From: Thermaerobacillus caldiproteolyticus
GTDB lineage: Bacteria > Bacillota > Bacilli > Bacillales > Anoxybacillaceae
Assembly (NCBI RefSeq): GCF_013761245.1
Contig: NZ_JACDUT010000002.1
Span: 62,001 to 126,000, forward strand
DNA length: 64,000 bases
Reading direction: 5' to 3'
The notes below the pieces were generated by a model, which saw nothing but the letters and a program-made list of their open reading frames with translations, did not search any database and had not been told where the DNA came from. Below, piece after piece: positions 10,050 through 18,093 of this stretch; the stretch's first letter is position 1; each line of letters starts with the position of its first letter. The position numbers were made by a program, and so were the translations under genes.

Positions 10050-10834
10050 ATTTCTCCCTCTCTCTTCTGTTGTAACACTTCTTTAACAGGGGCAAACGAG
10101 CGGCGATGTTCGTTTGTAATTCCATATGTACGAATCGCTTGTAAATGGTATTCCGTTCCATACCCCATATGTTTTTCAAATCCATATTGCGGGTATTGCA
10201 TGCCTAATCGTTTCATAAAACGATCTCGTGTCACTTTGGCAATAATCGAGCTTGCTGCAATCGAGACGCTGTTCGCATCTCCTTTAATAAGGCTTTGTTG
10301 AGGAATATCAATCGGCAATTTCATCGCGTCAATTAATACATAGTCAGGCTGAGGCGTAAGCTGTTGAATCGCCCGAATCATTGCTATTTTCGTCGCTTCG
10401 TAAATGTTTACTTCGTCAATCTCAGCAGCTGTAGCAACCCCGATTCCAATGGAAACCGCGCATGATTGAATAGTGTCAAACAGCCTTTCGCGCTTTGCTT
10501 CCGATAATTTTTTTGAATCATTTAAGCCTGGTATATACACGTCTTTCGGTAAAATCACAGCAGCGGCTACTACCGGACCAGCCAACGGGCCACGCCCTAC
10601 CTCATCGACGCCGGCAATGTAATGAACACCATTGTTATATAATTGCTGCTCATGACGTGACATCTGGTCCCATTGCTGCTTTGCTTGTGCAGCACTTTCT
10701 TTTTGTTTATACCAACAAGCGATTAATTTTTGGACGCTTTTTCGTTCGTCGTGGCATAATTCTTGAAATAGCGGATGATGCTCATCTGTCAACGTCTGTA
10801 ATAGCGACTCAATTTCTTTTATGGTACGTTTCAT
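10046..10834 (-). CDS. rnhB: Ribonuclease HII
   Basis: 262-residue RNase HII that cuts RNA of RNA-DNA hybrids and removes misincorporated ribonucleotides. The catalytic region begins with [20 protein letters not shown] (the DE pair), followed by [24 protein letters not shown] with the third acidic residue, and [12 protein letters not shown]. An N-terminal extension of about 70 residues before the catalytic domain is usual in Bacillus RNase HII. It is separated from rbgA by a terminator and overlaps ylqG. Confidence 0.96.
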   Translation of the reverse strand: MKRTIKEIESLLQTLTDEHHPLFQELCHDERKSVQKLIACWYKQKESAAQAKQQWDQMSRHEQQLYNNGVHYIAGVDEVGRGPLAGPVVAAAVILPKDVYIPGLNDSKKLSEAKRERLFDTIQSCAVSIGIGVATAAEIDEVNIYEATKIAMIRAIQQLTPQPDYVLIDAMKLPIDIPQQSLIKGDANSVSIAASSIIAKVTRDRFMKRLGMQYPQYGFEKHMGYGTEYHLQAIRTYGITNEHRRSFAPVKEVLQQKREGEI

Positions 10835-10889
10835 TGAATGAATCGTTCCTTTCCTTATCTACTGTTTATATCGACATATTGAAGAAAAA

Positions 10890-10919
10890 ATAAAGCCCGT
10901 ATAAGGAAACGGGCTTTAT
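10890..10919 (-). terminator. Intrinsic terminator after rbgA
   Basis: ATAAAGCCCG and CGGGCTTTAT form a perfect 10-bp stem, followed on the minus strand by a T-run. It ends the rbgA transcript. Confidence 0.9.
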
Positions 10920-10923
10920 CCTA

Positions 10924-11772
10924 TCACTCTGGTTTTTCAAAGCTGAGTCGTCCGAGTTTTTCCGTACGAATTTCTCTGAGAACAAGCTCAGCGACTTTAT
11001 CATAGTCAATGGCACCGCCGCTCATAAGGCAACCACGGCGTCTACCTATTTCATCAAACAGCTTGACGATATCTTCAGGAATGCCGTCAAGCGAATACCG
11101 CTCTTTTAGCCGTTCAGGATAATGTTGTTTTAAAAAGTTTAACGCATACACAGCGACATCTTGCAAATTTAAAATCGTATCTTTAATCGCTCCCGTTGTC
11201 GCCAACTTGAGGCCGACTTCTTCATCTTCAAATTTCGGCCATAAAATTCCCGGAGTATCGAGAAGTTCCATTTCTTTGCCAACTTTAATCCATTGTTGTG
11301 CTTTTGTCACTCCAGGCTTGTCTCCTGTTTTGGCGATATGCTTGCCCGCAAGGCGATTAATTAATGTCGACTTTCCAACATTTGGAATACCAACAATGAG
11401 AGCGCGCATCGGGCGAGGGTTTTTAATTCCTTTCGCTGCCATTTTGGCAAACTTATCTTTTAACATCTCTTTGGCTGCTGTAACGATTTGCTTGACGCCC
11501 GTTCCCGCTTGTGAATCGATAGCTAACGCGCGCAAGTGTTGCTCTTCAAAAAAAGAAATCCATTGTTTTGTAATTGCCTCATCAGCCATATCGGCTTTAT
11601 TTAGCAACACGATGCGCGGTTTATTCGCAAGGATTTCGTCAATCATCGGATTTCTCGATGAAAGAGGGATGCGCGCATCCAACAGTTCAAACACAATATC
11701 GATAAGCTTTAATTTTTCCTGTACTTCCCGTTTTGCTTTGGCCATATGGCCTGGAAACCATTGAATTGTCAT
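10924..11772 (-). CDS. rbgA: RbgA (YlqF), 50S ribosome assembly GTPase
   Basis: 282-residue circularly permuted GTPase needed for late assembly of the 50S subunit. Motifs appear in the permuted order: G4 LLNKADMAD, then G1 [16 protein letters not shown], then G3 [12 protein letters not shown]. The [14 protein letters not shown]-terminus and the [12 protein letters not shown] segment are family signatures. The start is the ATG at 11772 (MTIQWFPGH), with AGGTGG upstream; reading from the GTG at 11781 would include part of the ribosome binding site. It lies after lepB. Confidence 0.96.
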   Translation of the reverse strand: MTIQWFPGHMAKAKREVQEKLKLIDIVFELLDARIPLSSRNPMIDEILANKPRIVLLNKADMADEAITKQWISFFEEQHLRALAIDSQAGTGVKQIVTAAKEMLKDKFAKMAAKGIKNPRPMRALIVGIPNVGKSTLINRLAGKHIAKTGDKPGVTKAQQWIKVGKEMELLDTPGILWPKFEDEEVGLKLATTGAIKDTILNLQDVAVYALNFLKQHYPERLKERYSLDGIPEDIVKLFDEIGRRRGCLMSGGAIDYDKVAELVLREIRTEKLGRLSFEKPE

Positions 11773-11799
11773 TGCTGCCACCTACATTCATGAACATGT

Positions 11800-12351
11800 T
11801 TATTTAATAATGCGAGCATCAGAAAGCGGCCAGTACACAACATTTGCCTTTCCAACGACTTTGTCCATAGGGATAAAGCCGATATGGCGGCTATCTTTGC
11901 TAAAGCGGCGATTATCTCCCATGACAAAGAGATAGCCTTTAGGTACTGTTTTTCGTCCGGTGAGTTCTTCCAATGTAAACGGTTCAGTTAACGGACCATC
12001 AATGACCTGTTTTTTGTATTCATCTAAATACGGCTCTTCATACGGTTTGCCGTTAATGTACAGTGTGTCATTTTTATATTCGATATGATCACCAGGCAAT
12101 CCAATAACTCGCTTAATATAATCTTTTCCTTCTTCGGCATGAAACACAATGATGTCAAAGCGCTGCGGAGCACCGATTTTATAAGAAAGCTTATTGACAA
12201 TCATGCGATCATGGTTATGAAGAGTTGGCATCATCGACAATCCATCAACAATAATTGGAGCAAAAATAAAGTAACGGATGCCGCCTGCCAATAAAACGGC
12301 AATAACAATCGCTTTTACCCATTCCCATGTTTCATTTTTTTTCTTCATCAT
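11800..12351 (-). CDS. lepB: Type I signal peptidase
   Basis: 183-residue membrane-anchored signal peptidase that removes signal peptides from secreted proteins such as the hydrolase at 53.5-55.0 kb. One N-terminal membrane helix (AIVIAVLLAGGIRYFIFAP) is followed by the catalytic Ser in GLSMMPTL, the catalytic Lys in DYIKRVIGLPGD, and the C-terminal MGDNRRFSKDSRHIG box. The start is the first of two tandem ATGs at 12351 behind GGTGGGAG. This is the SipS/SipT type. A possible extended -10 promoter lies upstream near 12382-12387. Confidence 0.95.
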   Translation of the reverse strand: MMKKKNETWEWVKAIVIAVLLAGGIRYFIFAPIIVDGLSMMPTLHNHDRMIVNKLSYKIGAPQRFDIIVFHAEEGKDYIKRVIGLPGDHIEYKNDTLYINGKPYEEPYLDEYKKQVIDGPLTEPFTLEELTGRKTVPKGYLFVMGDNRRFSKDSRHIGFIPMDKVVGKANVVYWPLSDARIIK

Positions 12352-12415
12352 TGTTCTCCCACCTAATCTCTTTTTACCACTATTATGACATAAAATGAAT
12401 GATTTGAGATGAGAA

Positions 12416-12444
12416 AAAAGGAGCTTGGTGATCAAGCTCCTTTT
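12416..12444 (-). terminator. Intrinsic terminator after rplS
   Basis: AAAAGGAGCTTG and CAAGCTCCTTTT form a perfect 12-bp stem with a five-base loop, followed on the minus strand by TTTTTTC. Confidence 0.92.
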
Positions 12445-12449
12445 GCTGA

Positions 12450-12800
12450 TTAACGAATGATTTCTTTAATACGTGCAGCTTTACCGCGAAGTTGACGTAA
12501 GTAGTAAAGTTTCGCACGACGTACTTTACCGCGGCGAACAACTTCTAACTTCGCAATTTTCGGTGTATGCACTGGGAATGTGCGCTCTACACCTACACCG
12601 TAAGAAACCTTGCGAACGGTAAATGTTTCGCTGATTCCAGCGCCGCGACGCTTAATGACAACACCTTCAAACACTTGAATGCGCTCACGGTTTCCTTCGA
12701 TAACTTTTACGTGAACACGTACAGTGTCGCCAGGACGAAACTCTGGTAAGTCTGTTCGCAATTGTTCTTTCGTGATTTCTTGAATTAAATGATGCATCAT
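12450..12800 (-). CDS. rplS: Ribosomal protein L19
   Basis: 116-residue large-subunit protein at the 30S-50S interface. Signatures include [56 protein letters not shown] and a basic C-terminus [20 protein letters not shown]. Tandem ATGs at 12800 and 12797 lie behind AAGGAG; either could be used. The gene closes the rpsP-khpA-ylqD-rimM-trmD-rplS series, but it also has its own promoter and a structured leader. Confidence 0.97.
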   Translation of the reverse strand: MMHHLIQEITKEQLRTDLPEFRPGDTVRVHVKVIEGNRERIQVFEGVVIKRRGAGISETFTVRKVSYGVGVERTFPVHTPKIAKLEVVRRGKVRRAKLYYLRQLRGKAARIKEIIR

Positions 12801-12895
12801 ATTCCACTCCTTCCAACAGATGTTCATGACAATGCTTTCTTCATCATTGCAGCGGAACACCGTTTTCCCAACTTAAGTACACGACTTAAGTCACA
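12801..12895 (-). ncRNA. Candidate L19 leader (rplS 5' untranslated region)
   Basis: About 95 bp between the rplS promoter and start codon. It contains two copies of the palindrome ACTTAAGT (12871-12878 and 12884-12891) and a CAATG/CATTG hairpin nearer the start. An autoregulatory L19 leader is known at this position in Bacillota; assignment here rests on position and visible self-complementarity, not on a covariance-model match. Confidence 0.45.
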
Positions 12896-12903
12896 CAAAA
12901 ACT

Positions 12904-12932
12904 ATACTAGCATAAACCTGTATCGTATGCAA
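12904..12932 (-). promoter_or_regulatory. sigma-A promoter of rplS
   Basis: Minus-strand TTGCAT (12927-12932) and TAGTAT (12904-12909) with 17-bp spacing and an extended TGC before the -10. It starts within a few bases of the trmD stop codon. Confidence 0.65.
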
Positions 12933-12935
12933 TAG

Positions 12936-13670
12936 TTACCGTTGTTCTTTTTTGAATTCTTCGAGCCATTGCTTCTGTTTCTCTGTCAACTCACAGTTTT
13001 CAAGAAGGTCAGGTCTCCGTAAAAACGTTCGCCGCAACGATTGTTTTGCACGCCATTCTTCAATGAGGCGATGATTTCCCGATAAAAGAACTTCCGGTAC
13101 CTTCATGCCGCGAAAATCTGCAGGCCGCGTGTAATGAGGATGCTCAAGCAAACCGGAGCTGTATGAATCATGTAGTGGAGAAGCTTCATTGCCAAGCACG
13201 CCCGGCAACAGGCGAACAACACTGTCGACTATGACCATCGCTCCTAATTCTCCGCCTGTCAACACATAATCGCCGATGGAAATTTCATCGGTTACTAAAT
13301 GTTCGCGAATGCGTTCATCATATCCTTCGTAATGTCCGCAAATGAGAACTAAGTGTTCCTCTTTGGCGAGCTCTTCCGCTTTTTTTTGCGTGTAACGCTC
13401 ACCTTGAGGACAAAGCAAAATGATCCGAGGACGCTCGGAATGTTTCGTGACTTGAGCGACAGCATCAAAAATCGGCTGCGGCTTTAACACCATGCCTGCT
13501 CCGCCGCCGTACGGATAATCATCGACCGTTTTGTGTTTATTGTCAGCGAAATCGCGAAAATTGATAACGTTAATTGAAACGGCTTGTTTTTCTTGCGCTT
13601 TTTTTAGAATGGATTCATTGAACACACCTGTGAACATGTTAGGGAATAATGTCAATATATCAATTCTCAT
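12936..13670 (-). CDS. trmD: tRNA (guanine-37-N1) methyltransferase
   Basis: 244-residue SPOUT-class enzyme that methylates G37 next to the anticodon and prevents frameshifting. The trefoil-knot SAM site is visible as [12 protein letters not shown] and [33 protein letters not shown] and [21 protein letters not shown]-type segments (the latter near residue 200) are also characteristic. Its ATG overlaps the rimM stop by one base (TAATG), so translation is probably coupled. Confidence 0.97.
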   Translation of the reverse strand: MRIDILTLFPNMFTGVFNESILKKAQEKQAVSINVINFRDFADNKHKTVDDYPYGGGAGMVLKPQPIFDAVAQVTKHSERPRIILLCPQGERYTQKKAEELAKEEHLVLICGHYEGYDERIREHLVTDEISIGDYVLTGGELGAMVIVDSVVRLLPGVLGNEASPLHDSYSSGLLEHPHYTRPADFRGMKVPEVLLSGNHRLIEEWRAKQSLRRTFLRRPDLLENCELTEKQKQWLEEFKKEQR

Positions 13671-14188
13671 TATTCAAGCAGCCCTTCCATCGGACGAATC
13701 GTAATTGTTTTTTCTTTGACGTTCACATCAATAACGACATCGGCAATGTATGGAATGAGAATTTCTTTTCCATTGTTTCCTTTGACAACCCATACATCGT
13801 TTGCGCCAGGTGTTAAGATTTCCTTCACAGTTCCAATCGTTTCTCCGCCTTCAGTGACGACTGTACAGCCGATGATTTGGTGGAAATAATATTCCCCTTC
13901 TTCTAGCTCACCAAGCTGGCTTTCCGGCACTTTCAAAAGCGCCCCTTTGAATTTTTCGACAAGGTTAATATTGTCGTATCCTTCAAAGGCTAGCAAGTCA
14001 AAGGATTTATGAACACGATGGCTTTTTACTGTCACTTCGATTGGTTGAGGTGCATTTTCCATAAAAATATAGAGTGTATTCCCTTTTTTATACCGCTCCT
14101 CGGCAAAGTCGGTTCGTGAAATAACGCGCACTTCTCCGCGAATGCCGTGCGTATTAACAATTTTTCCAACATTAAACCATTTTTCCAT
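13670..14188 (-). CDS. rimM: 16S rRNA processing protein RimM
   Basis: 172-residue 30S maturation factor that binds S19 and helps form the 16S 3' domain. The N-terminal RimM barrel begins with [20 protein letters not shown]; the C-terminal PRC-barrel-like part includes [26 protein letters not shown] and [14 protein letters not shown]. The start is the ATG at 14188 behind GGGGTG; the longer in-frame reading adds 28 residues without family similarity. It lies between ylqD and trmD. Confidence 0.95.
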   Translation of the reverse strand: MEKWFNVGKIVNTHGIRGEVRVISRTDFAEERYKKGNTLYIFMENAPQPIEVTVKSHRVHKSFDLLAFEGYDNINLVEKFKGALLKVPESQLGELEEGEYYFHQIIGCTVVTEGGETIGTVKEILTPGANDVWVVKGNNGKEILIPYIADVVIDVNVKEKTITIRPMEGLLE

Positions 14189-14205
14189 CCGTTCTTCACC
14201 CCTTC

Positions 14206-14592
14206 TTAGCGAATTTCTTTGACGATTCCATCTTCGATAATAATCGCACGCTTTGCTGTGATGTCTTCCCAACGGTCACCTACGTTCACTTCGATCAACG
14301 CTTGTACGTCTCGTTCTTTCAATTCGCTGCCTAACGGTAGGATATGTAATTGTTCCAATTGAAAATCAAGAAGTTTGATTTTCTCAAGTCTTGCGTCAAT
14401 TTCTTTTGCAAAATACTGTTTAAGAAGGTTCGGTGAATGTTTGCTTGTTTTTTCAAGCCGCTTTTGTTCAAAACGGAGTTGATCACATTCTCGTTGAAGT
14501 TGTTGTTTTCTGGCCATGAACGTTTCCTGCAATACCTGTTTGCTTTTTTCCGTTACGATTTGTTTTACTTCAACGGTTTGAATAATTTTCAT
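14206..14592 (-). CDS. ylqD: YlqD family protein, coiled coil
   Basis: 128-residue protein of unknown function that matches YlqD, which occupies the same place in B. subtilis. Residues about 15-85 are strongly helical and charged ([19 protein letters not shown] region), consistent with a coiled coil; the C-terminal part ([20 protein letters not shown]) looks like a small beta domain. The ATG at 14592 has GAGGAG upstream and was preferred over the ATG at 14607. A terminator-like hairpin separates it from khpA. Confidence 0.85.
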   Translation of the reverse strand: MKIIQTVEVKQIVTEKSKQVLQETFMARKQQLQRECDQLRFEQKRLEKTSKHSPNLLKQYFAKEIDARLEKIKLLDFQLEQLHILPLGSELKERDVQALIEVNVGDRWEDITAKRAIIIEDGIVKEIR

Positions 14593-14623
14593 ATCGCCAC
14601 TCCTCATGGAACCGATATATAAA

Positions 14624-14650
14624 AAAGGGGAGGATTTGTCCTCACCCTTT
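14624..14650 (-). terminator. Terminator-like hairpin at khpA stop codon
   Basis: AAAGGGTGAGGA pairs with TCCTCCCCTTT (one bulged base) around a short loop and is followed on the minus strand by T residues. It includes the khpA stop codon. As ylqD, rimM and trmD lie downstream, it may only reduce readthrough. Confidence 0.6.
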
Positions 14651-14887
14651 ATCTTTTACGTGCACGATAACACGTTTTGGTTGTTGTGATGCGGCAGCAT
14701 GCACAACGGTCCGAATGGCGTGAATCGTGCGGCCTTGCTTTCCGATAACCTTCCCTACGTCTTCGTCGTGTACCGATAATACGTAGGTGATTGTATGTTC
14801 ATCCAACGTTTCTGTCACGACAACCTCTTCCGGATGATCCACAAGCGATTGTACGATCGTCTCAACTAACTCTTTTAACTCTTTCAT
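14642..14887 (-). CDS. khpA: KhpA (YlqC), KH-domain RNA-binding protein
   Basis: 81-residue single KH-domain protein. The GxxG nucleic-acid loop is seen as VIGKQGRTIHAIR. In related Bacillota KhpA forms a heterodimer with KhpB (Jag/EloR) that affects cell elongation and binds RNA. It follows rpsP by 14 bp, in the standard rpsP-khpA order. Its last codons form part of a hairpin. Confidence 0.95.
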   Translation of the reverse strand: MKELKELVETIVQSLVDHPEEVVVTETLDEHTITYVLSVHDEDVGKVIGKQGRTIHAIRTVVHAAASQQPKRVIVHVKDKG

Positions 14888-14901
14888 TTACATCACAAGC
14901 A

Positions 14902-15174
14902 TTATTTGCCGTATTTTAAGTTATGGAATTTCTCTAAAATGCCTTGTTTTGAGAATAAGCTACGAACAGTATCAGACGGTTTTGCACCATTTTGCAACCA
15001 TTTTAATGCTAATTCTTCATTAATTTTAATTTCTGCTGGCTCTGTAAGCGGATTGTACGTACCGATAGTTTCAATGAAACGACCATCACGTGGAGAACGA
15101 GAATCTGCTACAACGATACGATAGAAAGGTGATTTTTTCGCACCCATACGTTTTAAACGAATTTTTACTGCCAT
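14902..15174 (-). CDS. rpsP: Ribosomal protein S16
   Basis: 90-residue small-subunit protein needed for 30S assembly. Signatures are [20 protein letters not shown] and [20 protein letters not shown]. The ATG at 15174 has GGAGGTG nearby and was preferred over an upstream in-frame start. A promoter lies directly upstream, so rpsP is the first gene of the rpsP-khpA-ylqD-rimM-trmD group. Confidence 0.97.
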   Translation of the reverse strand: MAVKIRLKRMGAKKSPFYRIVVADSRSPRDGRFIETIGTYNPLTEPAEIKINEELALKWLQNGAKPSDTVRSLFSKQGILEKFHNLKYGK

Positions 15175-15213
15175 TTTTTTCAGCACCTCCGTAAATATTT
15201 CACACAAGATAGT

Positions 15214-15242
15214 ATATTAGCAATAATCCACTAGTTTGTAAA
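15214..15242 (-). promoter_or_regulatory. sigma-A promoter of rpsP
   Basis: Minus-strand TTTACA (15237-15242) and TAATAT (15214-15219), 17 bp apart, with an extended TGC before the -10 box. Confidence 0.7.
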
Positions 15243-15267
15243 GTGTTTTTTCTTAACACATTATTGC

Positions 15268-16608
15268 CTACATAAACGGGAATCTAAACCCTTTTTTCTT
15301 TCCTTTGGTCATCGTTGTCATCATTTTCATCATTTTTTTCATTTCGTCAAATTGCTTTAATAAGCGATTGACTTCCTGAACAGACGTACCGCTCCCTTTC
15401 GCAATTCGCTTTTTGCGACTAGCGTTAATAATTTCAGGATTCATCTTTTCTTCTTTCGTCATCGAGCGAATAATCGCTTCTACATGACTAATTTGTTTTT
15501 CGTCGATTTGGATGTTGTTTAAGCCTTTCATTTTATTGGCCCCAGGGAGCATCTTCAAAATTTCATCAAGCGGTCCCATTTTTCGGACTTGACCGAGCTG
15601 TTCCAAGAAATCATCAAGGGTAAACGACATCGTACGCATTTTTTGTTCAAGCTCTTTCGCTTTTTCTTCATCAACGGCGGCTTGTGCTTTTTCAATGAGC
15701 GTAAGCACATCCCCCATTCCTAAAATGCGTGATGCCATTCGCTCAGGATGGAACGGTTCGAGCGCGTCTAATTTTTCACCCATACCGACAAATTTAATCG
15801 GCGTATTAGTGACCGCTTTAATCGATAATGCTGCTCCGCCGCGCGTATCGCCGTCTAATTTCGTTAAAATGATCCCGGTCAAACCGAGTTGTTCATTAAA
15901 ACTTTGGGCGACATTAACCGCGTCTTGACCGGTCATCGCATCGACGACAAGGAAAATTTCATCTGGCTTGGTGACTTCTTTGATTTGCTTGAGCTCATCC
16001 ATTAACGCTTCATCAATATGGAGACGCCCCGCTGTATCAATGAGTACGTAGTCATGATGCTCTTCCTTCGCCTTCGCAATCGCTTGCTTGGCAATTTCCA
16101 CTGGGCTTACTTGATCGCCCAATGAAAATACCGGCATATTCAGCTGCTTTCCGAGCGTCTCGAGCTGCTGAATTGCTGCTGGACGATAAATATCAGCGGC
16201 AACTAAAAGCGGTTTTCGATTGTACTTTTTGCGCAATAAGTTGGCTAATTTGCCTGTTGTCGTCGTTTTTCCGGCACCTTGCAGACCGACCATCATAATG
16301 ACGGTTGGCGGACGGGTAGCCACAGCAATTTTACTTTGTTCTCCGCCCATGAGTGCCGTTAATTCTTCTTTGACGACTTTAATGACTTGCTGGCCCGGTG
16401 TTAAGCTTTTTAACACTTCTTGACCGACAGCCCGTTCGCTTACACGCTTGACAAAGTCTTTGACGACTTTAAAATTCACATCCGCTTCTAATAATGCGAG
16501 CCGCACTTCGCGCATCATGTCTTTGACATCGGCTTCCGTCACTTTGCCTTTGCCGCGAATTTTGTTCATGACGCTTTGCAGACGGTCGGCTAATCCTTCA
16601 AACGCCAT
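15268..16608 (-). CDS. ffh: Signal recognition particle protein Ffh (SRP54)
   Basis: 446-residue SRP GTPase that binds signal sequences and the SRP RNA and docks to FtsY. The N domain is followed by the GTPase domain: P-loop GLQGAGKTTTTGKLA, DTAGRLHIDE, TKLDGDTRGGAAL. The methionine-rich M domain follows, with GPLDEILKMLPG and KRIAKGSGTSVQEVNRLLKQ, ending in a lysine-rich tail. It lies 13 bp after ylxM, which is the usual pair. FtsY is encoded just upstream across a terminator. Confidence 0.97.
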   Translation of the reverse strand: MAFEGLADRLQSVMNKIRGKGKVTEADVKDMMREVRLALLEADVNFKVVKDFVKRVSERAVGQEVLKSLTPGQQVIKVVKEELTALMGGEQSKIAVATRPPTVIMMVGLQGAGKTTTTGKLANLLRKKYNRKPLLVAADIYRPAAIQQLETLGKQLNMPVFSLGDQVSPVEIAKQAIAKAKEEHHDYVLIDTAGRLHIDEALMDELKQIKEVTKPDEIFLVVDAMTGQDAVNVAQSFNEQLGLTGIILTKLDGDTRGGAALSIKAVTNTPIKFVGMGEKLDALEPFHPERMASRILGMGDVLTLIEKAQAAVDEEKAKELEQKMRTMSFTLDDFLEQLGQVRKMGPLDEILKMLPGANKMKGLNNIQIDEKQISHVEAIIRSMTKEEKMNPEIINASRKKRIAKGSGTSVQEVNRLLKQFDEMKKMMKMMTTMTKGKKKGFRFPFM

Positions 16609-16621
16609 CGATTCCCGCCTC

Positions 16622-16954
16622 CTATTCCAATTTCTCTAACGCCTCAATCGTTTCGAGTAACTCCTGATCATTGGCGTATTTTTTTAAAGCGAGCTCTTTT
16701 AGCCGCTTAATGAATTGCTGTCTCTTTTGAAATTTTTGAAACAATAGCAGCTTTTCTTCATACTCCTCAAGCATTGCTTCCGTTCGTTTTATATTATCAT
16801 AGACGGCTTGACGACTGACTTCATATTCTTCTGCAATTTCACCGAGGGAGTAATCGTCTAAATAATAGAGCGACATATAGCTTCGCTGTTTTGGCGTTAA
16901 CAACGATTGATAAAAGTCGTACAAATAGTTCATTCTCGTTGTTTTTTCAAGCAT
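16622..16954 (-). CDS. ylxM: YlxM/p13-like DNA-binding protein
   Basis: 110-residue protein with a sigma70-region-4-like helix-turn-helix: [20 protein letters not shown] then [20 protein letters not shown]. Members of this family are found next to ffh and are thought to modulate the SRP pathway. The ATG at 16954 (MLEKTTRMN) has GGAGGG upstream and was preferred over 16996. It is the first gene after a strong promoter. Confidence 0.93.
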   Translation of the reverse strand: MLEKTTRMNYLYDFYQSLLTPKQRSYMSLYYLDDYSLGEIAEEYEVSRQAVYDNIKRTEAMLEEYEEKLLLFQKFQKRQQFIKRLKELALKKYANDQELLETIEALEKLE

Positions 16955-17001
16955 AAAACTCCCTCCTTGCTTGTTAAGTGAAATGCCTTTACACAAGGAT
17001 T

Positions 17002-17030
17002 AGTGTACTGCTTTTAGATAATTATGTCAA
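17002..17030 (-). promoter_or_regulatory. sigma-A promoter of ylxM-ffh
   Basis: Minus-strand TTGACA (17025-17030) and TACACT (17002-17007), 17 bp apart. This is the best -35 box seen in the window; it lies just after the ftsY terminator. Confidence 0.8.
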
Positions 17031-17043
17031 GTTTTTTTCTTTA

Positions 17044-17082
17044 CAAAAAAATCGGGTAGTGCTTCTCTACCCGATTTTTTTG
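17044..17082 (-). terminator. Intrinsic terminator after ftsY
   Basis: CAAAAAAATCGGGTAG and CTACCCGATTTTTTTG form a perfect 16-bp stem with a seven-base loop. It could work in both directions; on the minus strand it ends the smc-ftsY transcript. Confidence 0.93.
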
Positions 17083-18072
17083 TTATGGTTGTGGTTCTTC
17101 TAGCAAGTCGGCAAACAACCCATACACATATTGTTCAGGGTCAAATTCTTGCAAGTCATCCATTTTTTCACCAAGGCCAACCAATTTTACCGGAATGTTC
17201 AGCTCGTTGCGAATCGCAAGGACGATGCCCCCTTTTGCGGTGCCATCGAGCTTCGTTAGGACGATGCCGGTGACGTTCGTAGCTTCTTTAAAAATTTTCA
17301 CTTGGCTCATCGCATTCTGGCCTGTCGTCGCATCTAAGACGAGCAATACTTCATGCGGCGCACTAGGGATTTCACGTTCGATGACGCGCTTCACTTTTTC
17401 TAGCTCTTTCATCAAGTTAACTTTATTTTGTAAACGGCCCGCTGTATCGCATAATAGAACGTCCACATGGCGCGCTTTCGCTGCTTGAATCGCGTCGTAC
17501 ATGACCGCTGCTGGGTCGGAGCCAGCAGATTGTTTAATGACTTCTGCCCCGACGCGTTCTCCCCATACTTCTAGCTGTTCAATGGCGCCAGCACGGAATG
17601 TATCTCCCGCAGCAAGCATCACTGTTTTTCCTTCTGATTTAAGCTTGTGGGCTAGCTTTCCAATGGTCGTCGTTTTGCCAACTCCATTGACGCCAACAAA
17701 TAGAATGACCGTTAACCCGTTTTCTTGAATATTTAATGTCGCTAAATTGTCATCGTCACCGCGGTAAATATCGACAAGCTTCTCAGAAATCACCGCTTGC
17801 ATTTCTTTCGGATCTTGAATATTGCGGCGCTTCACTTCCATTTTCAGCTCGTCAATGAGTTCCATTACCGTCGTTACACCAACATCGGCAGCGATTAAAA
17901 TTTCTTCCAGCTCTTCAAAAAACTCTTCGTCGACTTTTCGGTAACGGGCAATTAAATCGTTGACCCGCCCGGCAAATGAATCGCGCGTTTTTGAAAGGCC
18001 TTGCTTAAACTTTTCCGTTACCGAATCCGCTTGTTTTGTGATTTTCTCTTTTAATTTTTTAAAAAAGCTCAT
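17083..18072 (-). CDS. ftsY: SRP receptor FtsY
   Basis: 329-residue SRP receptor GTPase that meets Ffh at the membrane. The short N-terminal region begins [14 protein letters not shown]; the NG domain holds the P-loop [48 protein letters not shown] and [13 protein letters not shown] chose the ATG at 18072, which fits B. subtilis FtsY; an ATG two codons upstream (18078) is closer to AAGGA and may be used. It follows smc after 21 bp, as in Bacillus. Confidence 0.96.
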   Translation of the reverse strand: MSFFKKLKEKITKQADSVTEKFKQGLSKTRDSFAGRVNDLIARYRKVDEEFFEELEEILIAADVGVTTVMELIDELKMEVKRRNIQDPKEMQAVISEKLVDIYRGDDDNLATLNIQENGLTVILFVGVNGVGKTTTIGKLAHKLKSEGKTVMLAAGDTFRAGAIEQLEVWGERVGAEVIKQSAGSDPAAVMYDAIQAAKARHVDVLLCDTAGRLQNKVNLMKELEKVKRVIEREIPSAPHEVLLVLDATTGQNAMSQVKIFKEATNVTGIVLTKLDGTAKGGIVLAIRNELNIPVKLVGLGEKMDDLQEFDPEQYVYGLFADLLEEPQP

Positions 18073-18093
18073 ATTCATGCCATCCTTTCCAAA

